Shown one piece after another: positions 1 through 10,108 of a stretch of 37,951 bases of DNA (its first letter is position 1; the number at the start of each line of letters is the position of its first letter). The stretch is from the NCBI GenBank assembly GCA_965644295.1, contig CBFFRP010000301.1, forward strand, positions 1-37,951. Direction: 5' to 3'. A model generated the notes under the pieces. It searched no databases and was not told where the DNA came from. It saw nothing but the letters and a program-made list of their open reading frames with translations. Source of the DNA: Paraphysomonas bandaiensis (Eukaryota > Chrysophyceae). Both the position numbers and the translations under genes were made by a program.

Positions 1-2670
1 ATAAGGACTGGTGCTTGGTCGGTAGAAATATTTATTCATTCTCTGAAACTCCTCCTTAGTTTTCTGATACAACGCAGGTGGAATCCTCCTCATATTCCTG
101 GGCTTAATACGATCGGGAATACTATTCTTGGTCTGTAATCTCAATGGTTTAACATGTTGAATACCTTTCCAATCACAGGGCACAAACACATCAATTGCCT
201 CCTCCTTTAGGAATTGAACCACATCAGTCGCACTAGCAAATTCCGAATTAACTCTAGACTCCACTTCTTCCAAATACAACTCTCTTGCTTTCGCAACTGA
301 CACTTCCAGAAAATTCAAAATTCCTCCAAAACTACAAGGCTCTGGTATTAGGTCATCCTCCTCAGCACATTGATTAACTGGATTCTCCCATGGTTGTATA
401 ACTGAACCGGACACAATATAATTCTTCAGTTCCTCAACATCATCACTAACAACTGCCAACTGAGACAACAAATTATTTGAATCATTACTCGCTGATTTAA
501 TCATTTTGATAAATAATTCACTGAAATGTTCACATATTGTAGGCAATCCGATAATGATATCCTTTGTCATTCCTTTCAAAATATACAGTTTAACCCATGC
601 TTCGTACTCCTTATCATGATCTTTGAATACAATTTTCACTGGTACATATCCAGGTATGACTACCTCCTGTCCATTTGCTACTCTCACTATTAATTTATTA
701 TAAATGACATCCTTTTCCAAAAAACGTTCATATCTCTTGTAAAACTTATCCGATATAAAATTATTCGAACTGGCACCCGAATCAAACAAAACGATATCGA
801 CATCAATCTCTTCACTATCACTATTTACAATGACACCACAACGATGAGCAGCAGCTCTAAACTCCTTGCATGAAAATTGATTCAAGTTCACAACTGCTGT
901 TAACACCTCTAGTCACAAATCATCATCGTTATCATCATAGTCAATTTCTTCGCCACTACCACCACTATCCGTATCTGCTTCTGCTCTCAAGTGACTCAAC
1001 AATTTGACTTTGGGTTGATGTTTACCAGTTCCCGGGATTTTCCTAAAATGACCTGGATTAGACGACTGATTCTTCTGTGGAGGCGCATTAAAAGACGGTT
1101 TTGGTATCAAACTGAATCCTAATCGAGAACCCATCTTCTTAAAAGCTTCATTAAGAATTACCTTATCATGTGAAAATTTACAATTCTTCTCTTTGCAACC
1201 ACCTTCCTGAGTCATCTGTCTATAACATGGTGACTGTTCCATATCTTTCACAACTAAGACACTGTTTTCCTCCTCACTGGGATTATCCTTATCACTACTT
1301 CTTTCAAAAGATAAATCATCTGCTCCTTCTGCTGAATTCACAGTTTTCACATCCCCTTTCTTCTTAAAATTAAAGCGGAACCTCCGTTTAAACTGCTGGT
1401 GCTTCTCGTCTAACTCTCTCGTAATCTTCAAATGACTAAAGAACTCAGTAAGAAATGCTTGTACAGAGGCAAAATTCTCCACTTTCAGAAGTCTTCTCAT
1501 AGTATCCTTCATGCTAAATGGAATCAACCTCATGAAAGTCTCCAGAGAACCCCCATTCTTAATTGTTACTAATGGAATACTTTCATACAAACCATTACTT
1601 TTGCACGCATCAACCAAGAATTCATAACGCTGTGTAAACTTTGTTTCAAGAATGCATAACTCCTCATCAACTCTCTTAAAATCCTCCAACTTATCCATAT
1701 ACACTTGGTACGCAGTGCAAGATTTTAACAACATATCATTAAATGCGACTACATCCAGTGGCCTGATATCATGTTTTACTGCAGACATTATATCAGTTAT
1801 CGAAGCATCATTACAACTCAAAGTAGTTGGATACACATGAGGAAATAACCCCATTAAAGTATGCTTCACAGTCTCTTTGGCTCGACCCTTGATCAATATG
1901 AATACTGAAGGAATTGGCTGATCATAATTGCACTTCTCAAACTCAGCTATATCCTCAAGAAACCGCATGAACTTATCTAAATCAATTTCCGAAAGCGAAA
2001 TCGTTCTCTTATATGACTTGTCCTCAGTTGTCAACATAATCTTCTTGACTTGCCTCTTCTCTGCTTCAGCAACCGCTTCCTGTACCGTTTGTAGCGTTTG
2101 TCTCTTATCCTGACGGGGTTGCACTATACTGCTCTCCTCCAAAATACTCTGAGTGGCATTTCTAACTCCCTGTCGAATAGCTGTCTCAATTTGTGACTGC
2201 AATAGAGCTGGATCAATGTACTGCTCTGTATGATGATGAGTAATGGGTCCTACATTAACTTCAATACCCCTAGAAGTAGTTGACGCATCTTCATTATGAA
2301 TTATATTCGATATGTCCTCCTCACGAGGTACCACTTCATCTAGACCTACAACTGAAGCTGCTGGTGAAGTCCTCCGAGATCTTATCTCTTCGACTGCTGT
2401 AAGACGTTGAGTAACTTCAACTCGAAACTCATTGAAATTCTCCTCCTGCCTTAGCTGTTGCTGGTTAAGCTGATGCATGTCCTCCCGAAGCTGCTGGTTC
2501 TGCTCCTGCAACTGCTGCTGAATATCGTCCCGAAGCTGTTGATTCTGCTTCTTGGAACGCTCCTCCTGCTGCTGCAACTGCTGCTGAATATCCTCCCGAA
2601 GCTCATCCCTTAGCTGCTGAAATTGTTGACTGAACATGTTGACCATGTCTTGGAAGCCTTGAGGCTCCAT
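1..2670 (-). CDS. Ty3-like retrotransposon Gag-UGA-Pol (Gag, retropepsin, start of RT); runs off the left edge
   Basis: The frame opens with ATG at 2670 and encodes a 585-residue Gag. Residues about 8-95 are a glutamine-rich coiled coil. Residues 482-501 form a Cys-x9-Cys-x4-Cys-x3-His finger, and the tail is very acidic. A TGA at 913-915 ends Gag, but the same frame stays open for the remaining 304 codons to base 1. That part holds a retropepsin active site (DSGAS, Asp at 781-783), the later DIIIGLP motif near 560, and near 1-100 the proline-rich entry to a reverse transcriptase (RRIPPALYQ, then RPSTSP). These features identify a Ty3/gypsy-type polyprotein. Pol would be made by readthrough of the UGA, because no frameshift is needed. 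RNase H and integrase must lie outside the window. No disabling mutation is visible in the part present, so the copy may be young. Confidence 0.88.
908..918 (-). promoter_or_regulatory. Probable stop-codon readthrough site between Gag and Pol (UGA CUA G)
   Basis: On the minus strand the Gag terminator reads TGA followed directly by CTAG. The frame after it (Leu-Glu-Val...) remains open into the protease. UGA-CUA(G) is a known efficient readthrough context in eukaryotic mRNAs and in several virus families. That it works here is inferred from the open downstream frame. Confidence 0.65.
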
Positions 2671-3459
2671 GGCTCAATCACACGAAAACTAAACACACTT
2701 ATCTCTTGGGCTCAATATATATTAACTTGGTACAAATATACTGCTAAGCTAAGCTAAGTAATATTACTGTAACTTTTCTGTGCCCGCAGATGACTCACAA
2801 ACCGTGACTCAACTCTGAATGGACCAAGAAAAGATGATCTCTTGTCTAAACTCTACAACCCACCAAAATAGTATCCGCCAGCGGGCTGCGATACTGTCCA
2901 GGGCGCAACGACGGGCGCACTGCCAGAAACACTAACAAACCGTAGGTGCTCTTTAAGAAAAGTAAATTATAAAGTCAGCGACAAGAATGAGCAAACACCC
3001 ATCTCGTTCAACGTAGATCAACACTACACTACGATCAACACTTCACACTCGAAAAACAATATTCACGTACTAAAACCAATATTCACATACGAAAACTTCG
3101 ACTATCTACGAAATCACGTATTTTGTACTAAAACTTCGAAGTTCTGGACTTCAGTCCAAATCAAATGTGAATCGCCGTCAGAAACTGAAAAACGTATCTC
3201 AGCTACTAAACTGAAAGCCTCGAATGTCGTAAACTGATAAAGGTAAGTCCCAAATACAGTGAATATACCCTGTATATGACAACCTCTATATGCATATGTA
3301 TACCATATATATACCATATACTGCTCCAGATATATACGATATATACACACTATATACAGCACAGTATTCTATATACAAATACACGCAGTGTATACTGCTG
3401 CGTGACAGTCTACTCTAACACTTGACACGTTACAGGTCTGTAATAGGCTGCAGGCTGAT
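2671..3459. other. Region upstream of the Ty3-like element; possible LTR/leader, not delimited
   Basis: The element is transcribed leftward, so its leader and 5' LTR should lie here. Positions 3280-3370 are TATA-rich, as expected of a promoter. Minus-strand reading from 3420 starts TGTTAG, an acceptable LTR start, but the partner LTR is outside the window, so no boundary can be proved. Short near-repeats built on AATATTCACRTACNAAAAC lie at 3057-3125. I could not identify a convincing primer-binding site. The open frame at 3114-3362 shows no protein features. Confidence 0.3.
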
Positions 3460-4719
3460 ATGAGCAGCTTTACAGCTGCGTTCAAAGAGAAACATTCTGC
3501 TGAAGAAGCGGCAGAGGCAGCGCAGCGTGCCCGCGACGAGGAGATGCGGGAAGCCGGTCGACAAGAAGAACGGGCTCGGGCTGTCTTAGACTACCAGTAT
3601 TTTAGGTCTCTCACAGACGAACCACACTCTTCAAAACGATTGCCAGAGCGTGACGCTAGCCAGAACAGTCCAGAGTCTGGTGAAGAATGCAAGGTCTCTG
3701 GCAAAGACCCTTCTGACCCTTCTGCCACTAGTGTAAATAGTCGACCTAATGGTTATAGACACGGTGTATATAAAACAGGCCCCCATGGCGGGAACAGCTG
3801 CTGGACGAAATATGTGACTCTGCTTCGACATTTTTTCCAGATAATGCTTTCGCAGAAGCTGGAAGTCAGGCTGATATTTTGCGTCGAGGAAACAGGGGGC
3901 GAAAGGTAATGGCTTCATCGCACACCTTGCACTTACCGGACCCTCCCGCTGCGTGGTTGCGACGGCCCTGTTCCTCTGATCTTGTTCCGCCACCGAAGCC
4001 TGATCCCCCCGCTCCTGACAGTGACCATGAAAAAGAAACACAGATAGAGGGTCCAAGTGTACGACATAGCGTTGTTAGTCGCGCAGCCCGAGATGTAATT
4101 GAGGTTACCTTAAATTCCGCTATGAAGACCCTCAGCATGCGTTTACCAGAAAAGGAAGTGAAGTCGAAGCAAAGGAGTCAAGTACTACAATGATTGCTAA
4201 TGATCCGGAAGTAAAGAAGAGTGACGCACCGATTCCATCATCTGCCCCTGACACAGGGAAAGTTACAATGTCCAAGGATGACCTCAAGACGCTGGACGAT
4301 TTTTGCTCGACAAGCATGCTGCAGACCTTTCACCTCACCTTCACTCTATACTTGATTTTACACCAACGGGTCGGGCACCTATTGCCTTTCATACTATGGC
4401 AGATGTTGAAACAGCATGGGCACGTCCTGCAGGCCGAAGGGTTAGAAGTTTAAATATGCAAAGCGGCAACTACAAACCCTCTGCACCATTTGTGCATATA
4501 GAGATGCAGGCGCCCCCTCAACCTCCGCCTGTGGCAGCTCGTCATACGAAGAGACCGTCAAATATTACCTCCTCTTCACAAAATTATGACTATAGCCAAA
4601 ACAGACGTGAAAGATCGCCTCACATATCAAACCTGCAGAATGATAGTTCTTTTCACTCAAGGGAACGTTACCTTCGAGATATGAGGGCATTTCGACTACA
4701 ATTCAGCAGTAGTTGCTAG
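3460..4719 (+). CDS. Hypothetical protein gene with unresolved exons, or a frameshifted pseudogene
   Basis: ATG at 3460 begins an Ala/Glu/Arg-rich helical segment (FKEKHSAEEAAEAAQ). Protein-like sequence then continues through three frame changes: near 3733-3800 (frame 1 to 0; downstream text LLDEICDSASTFFPDN), near 4095-4190 (frame 0 to 2; EVEAKESSTT), and near 4262-4315 (frame 2 to 1; HAADLSPHLHSILDFTPTG). It ends at TAG 4717-4719 after a Pro/Gln-rich tail. GT-AG pairs that restore each frame exist, for example 3733-3797, 4095-4135 and 4262-4314. None has the strong branch-site pattern seen in other genes of the window, so frameshift mutation is equally possible. I do not recognise the family. 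The segment is more GC-rich than its flanks, which supports past or present coding. Confidence 0.45.
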
Positions 4720-5077
4720 ATGTATTTATCACAATGTGTACGTTATTAGTCCATAATATCCATAAATAACTTTATGAATTGTTGATATAATACAGAAAGT
4801 TGCTCATAATTGTCCTACACTTCGTGTAGTTGTTTTGTGTGTAATCTCGAAGTGTACGTAGTGAATAACGCGAGCCGTAAGAGGGATTGGCGTGAAGTTA
4901 AAAGATATATAATATGTAATATCCCTAGATACTAGGGATGCGAAACAACTTATCGATTTCCAATAAGTGAAATTGGGACAGGAAATGACAATGGCAAACA
5001 CAATAGACTAAAGCCTGCTTCAATTGATTATAACATGAAATATAAGTAATACGATCAATTTGATAATGGTCAAGTCA
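4720..5077. other. AT-rich spacer between the hypothetical gene and the copia LTR
   Basis: No open frame with protein character, RNA gene or repeat was seen in this stretch. Confidence 0.4.
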
Positions 5078-5579
5078 TGTGATTGGAGTTTTGCTGGTCA
5101 AGGAAGGTATTTACTTTATGACTACATTGGAAATCGTGCTGATTTAATACGAGTAAGCTTGATAAGCATGTAGAATGCACTGATTCGATAAAATAAGATT
5201 TAAGGTTAGTCTTGATATTTAGCAAGGATATACTTGATATTATTAGAGATAAAGATTGAACGATAAGGCCTAATAGTATAATAGCAAGACATGTTTGAGC
5301 AGAGCGTTAGCACCACACGTGTGCGTATCTTGTACAGTCGCGTATCATGTATAGTTTGGTAATTATTCAGTCTATTTGGTATTTCATTGTATACGTGTGT
5401 TGTATTCACGCGTTAAGAGATATATGTGAATCAATGACTCCTAATACTCCTCCTCAATGAAATAATCATATGACGTATACATAGATATATGGATATAGGT
5501 GTATATATTTGGAGATAGTTCTACTGAGGGTAAAACCCACGAGTGCAATCACAGATTGTGGATTACACTGATGTCAACA
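5078..5579 (-). repeat. Putative 3' LTR of the copia-like element (502 bp)
   Basis: On the minus strand it would begin TGTTGACATC at 5579 and end ...CAATCACA at 5078, giving the TG...CA ends of an LTR. It lies just downstream of the last pol codon (TAG 5612-5614). Its final 113 bases recur at the other side of the element (7714-7826), as expected of the end of an LTR. A short inverted repeat (CCCACGAGT at 5537-5545 and ACTCGTGGG at 5588-5596) flanks the start. The boundaries are inferred. Confidence 0.55.
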
Positions 5580-5611
5580 TACAGCATACTCGTGGGAAAC
5601 TCCGTAGATCT

Positions 5612-5775
5612 CTAAGTCATCCATCGTGGTCTCTTGGTTGAGTTCTCTGCCGGTGGGATAGATACTTTTGTTCTTTTATTGCTAGCAGGTATGTTGATAC
5701 CTCCCCCCCCCATTAGTGAATCCCGCAATCTGTGGAACGTGTTTGATGTGAGGGGTTTAGTTAGAATGTCGGCCA
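5612..5775 (-). pseudogene. C-terminal tip of copia RNase H
   Basis: The minus-strand frame from 5775 reads MLADILTKPL and then FHRLRDSLMG, the typical end of copia-class RNase H. It ends at TAG 5612-5614 after a basic tail. A run of nine G (5703-5711 on the complement) lies inside it. It is one frame off from the integrase frame immediately upstream. This places the joint of the reverse-transcriptase/RNase H deletion at about 5775-5781. Confidence 0.75.
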
Positions 5776-6750
5776 GCATATATAAGCAGCCACGTGGCCT
5801 TTGATGACTGTGATTCTTGTCGTGATGTATTGGAGGCCATCCTGTGGATCTGTGTGGGTCATTCCAACGAGGTATTGGAAGCTCTCGGCTATTCGATTCT
5901 CTGAATTTTCTTCTCTCAGTGATGATTCGATTTCAGCGTAATAGTTTTCTTTGACGTCGGGGATGCACTCATTGAAAAAGACGTGACTTGAGATTACAAA
6001 GTCCTTGAGTGAAGGTACATATATGACGTACCCTGGTCCATCCTCTCGGTATCCCATGAAGTACCCAATATGGCTGTGTGGAGACCAATCGTTTCTTCTC
6101 TGAGACTTGTCTATGAATGTATGGCATTTGCAACCCCAGATCCTGGCGTAAGATAAATCGGGGGCCTCGTCGTGGATGAACTGATACGGTGATATGAATC
6201 CCTTTGCAGTGGCGCATGGCAGGCGATTTTTCCTATGCGTGACGGTGGACATGGCCTGTTCCCAGAAGTTGGGTGGTAGGCCTGAGTTGCAAATGGATGC
6301 AAGCGTTCTTTCCTTGGTCGTGCGCCATGGTCGTTCTTGAATGGGGTTGTCTTCAGGCGTGTATGGAGCGTTGAAGGTCCAGGTTGATCCTAATTTTCTC
6401 AGCAAGTTCAGTACACGATGTGATACTAGCTCACGGCCACCATCAGCATGATAGTGTATTAGCCGTTTGCCTTTCGAATGCAGATAATCCACAATTTTCT
6501 GAATGCACTCAATGACAAAATCCTCGGTTCTGTGTTTTCCATAGAATGTCCAACTGTATCTTGAAGCTGCATCGGTAGCTCCGAAGACTACGGTGTTTCC
6601 TGTGACTATTGCTGGAGGTGAAAATGGTCCAGTAAAATCAACTGCTATAAGCCCTCCAAGCTCCTGCGATCTTCTGGTTTTTGTCGGTATCATTTGCCTT
6701 GTCTCGCGCCTATGTTTCCTCCTGTGAGCCTTGCCTTGCGCAGCCATCAC
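5761..6750 (-). pseudogene. Copia-type integrase, truncated at its C-terminal side by deletion of RT
   Basis: The 329-residue frame contains the DDE catalytic triad with copia spacing: Asp38 (AVDFTGPF), Asp103 (YHADGGREL) and Glu139 (NPIQERPW), giving D-x64-D-x35-E. It continues through the copia-conserved region WGCKCHTFID and a linker that normally leads to the reverse transcriptase (GLQYITTRITVIKGHVAAY). The frame then breaks at the joint with the RNase H tip. The zinc-binding CxxC upstream is joined out of frame (GLCDGCA, then QGKAHRRK), consistent with loss of one base near 6735. Known copia integrases insert cDNA into the host genome. The triad here is intact, but the protein is not. 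Confidence 0.85.
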
Positions 6751-7276
6751 AAAGGCCTTCAGGTAGCTGTGGCGAGCTCAGGTCGGATTTTGAAATGGTG
6801 ATTCCTTTTACAAGATTCAATTTTAGTGCTTTTTGAATTAAGCCAGTGGATGCGTGGGTCAACCTTCAATGTGCCAGGGAAATCGAGGAACCGCTGGATG
6901 TAGATGCCAAGTTGCACTGGTCTTGGATGTAACCTAAATCGGATAATTTGACCTCGTATAGACCGTTTTGTTTCCTGGCTGTGGTTAACAAAATTCCATC
7001 GTGGTATACGCGTGCCTCGTTTGGTTCGAATATAATGTTGCAGTCGGCGTCTGTTGTCAACTGGCTGATAGAAATTAAAGTCTTTGACGCATCCGGAACT
7101 AACTTGCACTTTCTGATTAGTCCAAGCTTGCCGTATCCCAATGCCTGCATTTCTGATCCTGATTTGGCGGTGTAAATTGTGGTTTGGTCATAAGTGAATT
7201 CGGAGAGTAAGCTTCGTGCTGCTGTAATTGATATTGTGCAGCCAGAGTCTAGAATGCCGAATTCACTTATGACCAA
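6745..7276 (-). pseudogene. Copia protease and pre-integrase region with premature stop
   Basis: The minus-strand frame reads EFGILDSGCTISI, a retropepsin active site (DSG), then the protease body, and reaches SISLAH before a TGA at about 6866-6868. The copy in the palindrome has CGA at that codon and reads on as HRRLTHASIGLIQKAL, the His-containing pre-integrase motif. The stop is therefore a point mutation in this copy. Upstream Gag sequence is absent, replaced by the inverted copy that begins at 7257. Confidence 0.75.
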
Positions 7277-7715
7277 ACCACAATTTACACCGCCAAATCA
7301 GGATCAGAAATGCAGGCATTGGGATACGGCAAGCTTGGACTAATCAGAAAGTGCAAGTTAGTTCCGGATGCGTCAAAGACTTTAATTTCTATCAGCCAGT
7401 TGACAACAGACGCCGACTGCAACATTATATTCGAACCAAACGAGGCACACGTATACCACGATGGAATTTTGTTAACCACAGCCAGGAAACAAAACGGTCT
7501 ATACGAGGTCAAATTATCCGATTTAGGTTACATCCAAGACCAGTGCAACTTGGCATCTACATCCAGCGGTTCCTCGATTTCCCTGGCACATCGAAGGTTG
7601 ACCCACGCATCCATTGGCTTAATTCAAAAAGCACTAAAATTGAATCTTGTAAAAGGAATCACCATTTCAAAATCCGACCTGAGCTCGCCACAGCTACCTG
7701 AAGGCCTTTGTGATG
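6745..7715. repeat. Near-perfect 459-bp inverted repeat with 53-bp spacer
   Basis: Arms are 6745-7203 and 7257-7715. Base pairs sum to 14460 throughout, so there is no net indel. I found two mismatches: one changes Arg to His in the encoded peptide, the other makes the stop codon. The 53-bp spacer encodes the protease active-site stretch. Identity is therefore about 99.5%, which implies a recent event. Confidence 0.9.
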
Positions 7716-7826
7716 TGATTGGAGTTTTGCTGGTCAAGGAAGGTATTTACTTTATGACTACATTGGAAATCGTGCTGATTTAATATGAGTAAGCTTGATA
7801 AGCATGTAGAATGCACTGATTCGATA
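7714..7826 (-). repeat. Fragment of the copia LTR (terminal 113 bp)
   Basis: It matches 5078-5190 with one difference (TAATATGAG versus TAATACGAG). It abuts the right palindrome arm with the overlap ATG (7713-7715), and similarity ends abruptly at 7826. Confidence 0.85.
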
Positions 7827-7993
7827 CTCATATAAACAGCTCTTCAGAAGTAGTGATATGTAATTTATATAAGCAAGAGAAAACTGCTAGCCACTAATGC
7901 GCCCGTACCACGACCGGTGTTCTCATATTATTACAAAACTTCATACAACTGACTCATATCTTCAAATCATAGAGAAATCAGTCCATAACAATC

Positions 7994-9029
7994 TCATTCC
8001 GTTCTCCATCTATTCCCACAAGTCAAGCATGTCACAAAAAGAGTCATAGGTTCATCAGAACTTCTTGTTTGGAGTGCATAAAAAGTAGTTTTCGTCTGTT
8101 TACACTTGAAACATTTAAATTCTGTGCCTTTCGTTGGATCCAGTCCATTTTCTTTCATTATCTCATTTCGATGAGCTGCCTTCCAATCCGATCGTCTTGA
8201 ATCTTCTGCCTCAGCACTGGCTTGATTACGTTCTTCCAATTGGTCACGCGTCGCCAGGGCCGACGCAGGAAGGCGAACAAGTGATTGGACAGAAAGTGAT
8301 CCGCTCGATAATTCTCTTCGCAATTCCTACATGAATATCACGCATAATGTTCTATTCAAGATATATCGTAAATATTACCGCGTTATTCTTCAAATTAGAT
8401 ATCAACTTCCGCGCTTTCGACTGATACGATTTAATATCAGTGCCAAACGGGTGCAGCTCGTTTAAAGAAGATTCGATGCCATAGCCAAGGCCCTCAGCAA
8501 TGTCAGAATCCAACTCTTTAAATATTCCAATAAATACCGACAAAATCTATACAAACATTAGGCAAATTGTTGGAGAATCATCATCAACCTTTTTTCGACC
8601 TTCCGGATAATCGTCGATTTGCAGATTACTGTTTCTGAGAACCACATCAGTTTTTACTGCAGGCTTCGGCGCAGAAGACGTCTGAGATTTCTGTTCCGCT
8701 TGTGCAGGTGGTTCTAAATCCTTTGATTTGTTGTAAATCTCTTTCCATTTTTGGATCAATTCTTTTGCTAGAGTTACTATTTCTCTGTCCTCACTACATT
8801 TTTGTTTCACTGATTTAACTGTGACGCTAACTTTCGTAGATTTTAATACACTAAGTGTAATATTAACACCCTTCAGTGAACGTAATATATCAACAATAGT
8901 CTCTCTCTGCAGGAAAGTTAGTATGTATTAGATGTAGATATATAGCAGTCGTATTACCGAGTCGGCCTTTTCAGCTCTCTCCAAAGAATCCCGAAGAGAT
9001 ATCACGTCAGCAGATATTCGACTAGACAT
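7994..9029 (-). CDS. TFIIS: Transcription elongation factor TFIIS
   Basis: There are four exons: 9029-8958, 8906-8589, 8546-8379 and 8326-7994, giving 296 residues. Introns are 51 nt (8907-8957, branch TACTAAC), 42 nt (8547-8588, branch CTAAT) and 52 nt (8327-8378). The first part carries the LW domain end (VTLAKELIQKWKEIY). The middle holds the central RNA-polymerase-binding domain (GIESSLNELHPFG... SKARKLISNLKNN, then LRRELSSG). The C-terminus is the zinc ribbon, with Cys258, Cys261, Cys286 and Cys289 and the acidic pair Asp277-Glu278 in RSSDEPMT. In known TFIIS this hairpin enters the polymerase pore and stimulates cleavage of backtracked RNA. Length matches the family (about 300). Without the second intron, a TAG at 8547-8549 would interrupt the frame. 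Its start lies about 120 bp from the CATA satellite. Confidence 0.93.
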
Positions 9030-9149
9030 ACCGTCAGATAGTAAAAATTCAGTGAGATAAAGAAAGCGGGAGACACTTTTCAGTCACAGTGATTACCGCC
9101 TTTAATAGAATGTTGCTACATTCCACAAGAAGGAGCTTCACACACAAGA

Positions 9150-9443
9150 CATACATACATACATACATACATACATACATACATACATACATACATACAT
9201 ACATACATACATACATACATACATACATACATTCATACATACATACATACATACATACATACATACATACATACATACATACATACATACATACATACAT
9301 ACATACATACATACATACATACATACATACATACATACATACATACATACATACATACATACATACATACATACATACATACATACATACATACATACAT
9401 ACATACATACATACATACATACATACATACATACATACATACA

Positions 9444-9477
<34 letters not shown>

Positions 9478-9510
9478 CATATATACATACATACATACAT
9501 ACCTACATAC
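9150..9510. repeat. (CATA)n tetranucleotide microsatellite
   Basis: About 360 bp of CATA/TATG repeats runs with few interruptions (TTCATA near 9231, ATATATA near 9470-9485, CCTACATA near 9500). Open frames here in all phases are artefacts of the repeat. Confidence 0.97.
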
Positions 9511-9715
9511 ATACATACTACATACTACATACTACATACATACATACTACATACTACATACTACATACTACATACTACATACTACATACTACATACTACA
9601 TACTACATACTACATACTACATACTACATACTACATACTACATACTACATACTACATACTACATACTACATACTACATACTACATACTACATACTACATA
9701 CTACATACATACATA
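9511..9715. repeat. (CATACTA)n heptanucleotide satellite
   Basis: About 27 tandem copies of CATACTA directly follow the tetranucleotide array, with one short return to CATA units near 9535-9545. The heptamer can be derived from two CATA-like units by a one-base change in length. Confidence 0.95.
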
Positions 9716-10108
9716 TACACACATGACACCCCGGATATCTCACCCCGGATGACACCATTTGGTATGGAGTCTCCAAAAAACTTAGGTGACCGCTCCTCTC
9801 GGGGTGTGGCCGCCGTCCCTCCACTTTATATCATTTCCCAAATATTGTACCTACACACCTACGAATATACATAAATACCCGCAAAACCTTATATTTTCGC
9901 ACTCTCTTCTCTAGAATCCCCATATTTTTCACTTTTCTCATTCCCTAAAACCATATTATACAGTAATACAAATCTAGAACCCCACAATCTCATATGAACT
10001 GTACATACATGTACATGGCTGGACTCTCACTCTATTAAACATCACGAACTCTACATACATACATACACATCCCACACTCATCTATATAGAATAACTACAT
10101 ATATTATC
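9716..10108. other. Intergenic spacer
   Basis: It contains two CACCCCGGAT repeats (9726-9750), a GC-richer patch to 9830 and CT-rich sequence afterwards. No gene was recognised. It holds the upstream region of the membrane-protein gene at 10109. Confidence 0.4.

Larger units (their letters stand above)
5078..7826 (-). mobile_element. Dead Ty1/copia-like retrotransposon with internal rearrangement
   Basis: Reading right to left, the element has a fragment of LTR (7714-7826), an inverted copy of its own protease/pre-integrase region (7257-7715), protease and pre-integrase (7276-6745), integrase (6750-5776), a last piece of RNase H (5775-5612) and a putative LTR (5579-5078). The order protease-integrase-RNase H is that of the copia class. 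The reverse transcriptase and most of RNase H are missing. The coding part carries a premature stop, a one-base frameshift and an out-of-frame deletion joint, so this copy cannot be autonomous. Confidence 0.85.

Noticed and set aside
8547-8549. In-frame TAG in TFIIS, suggesting a reassigned stop codon
   Set aside because: A 42-nt GT-AG intron (8547-8588) with a CTAAT branch site removes it and keeps the frame, so recoding is unnecessary.
9049-9874. Long open frames rich in Tyr/Ile/His/Thr or Met/Tyr/Val/Cys
   Set aside because: They are translations of the CATA and CATACTA microsatellites; such repeats are open in several frames by chance.
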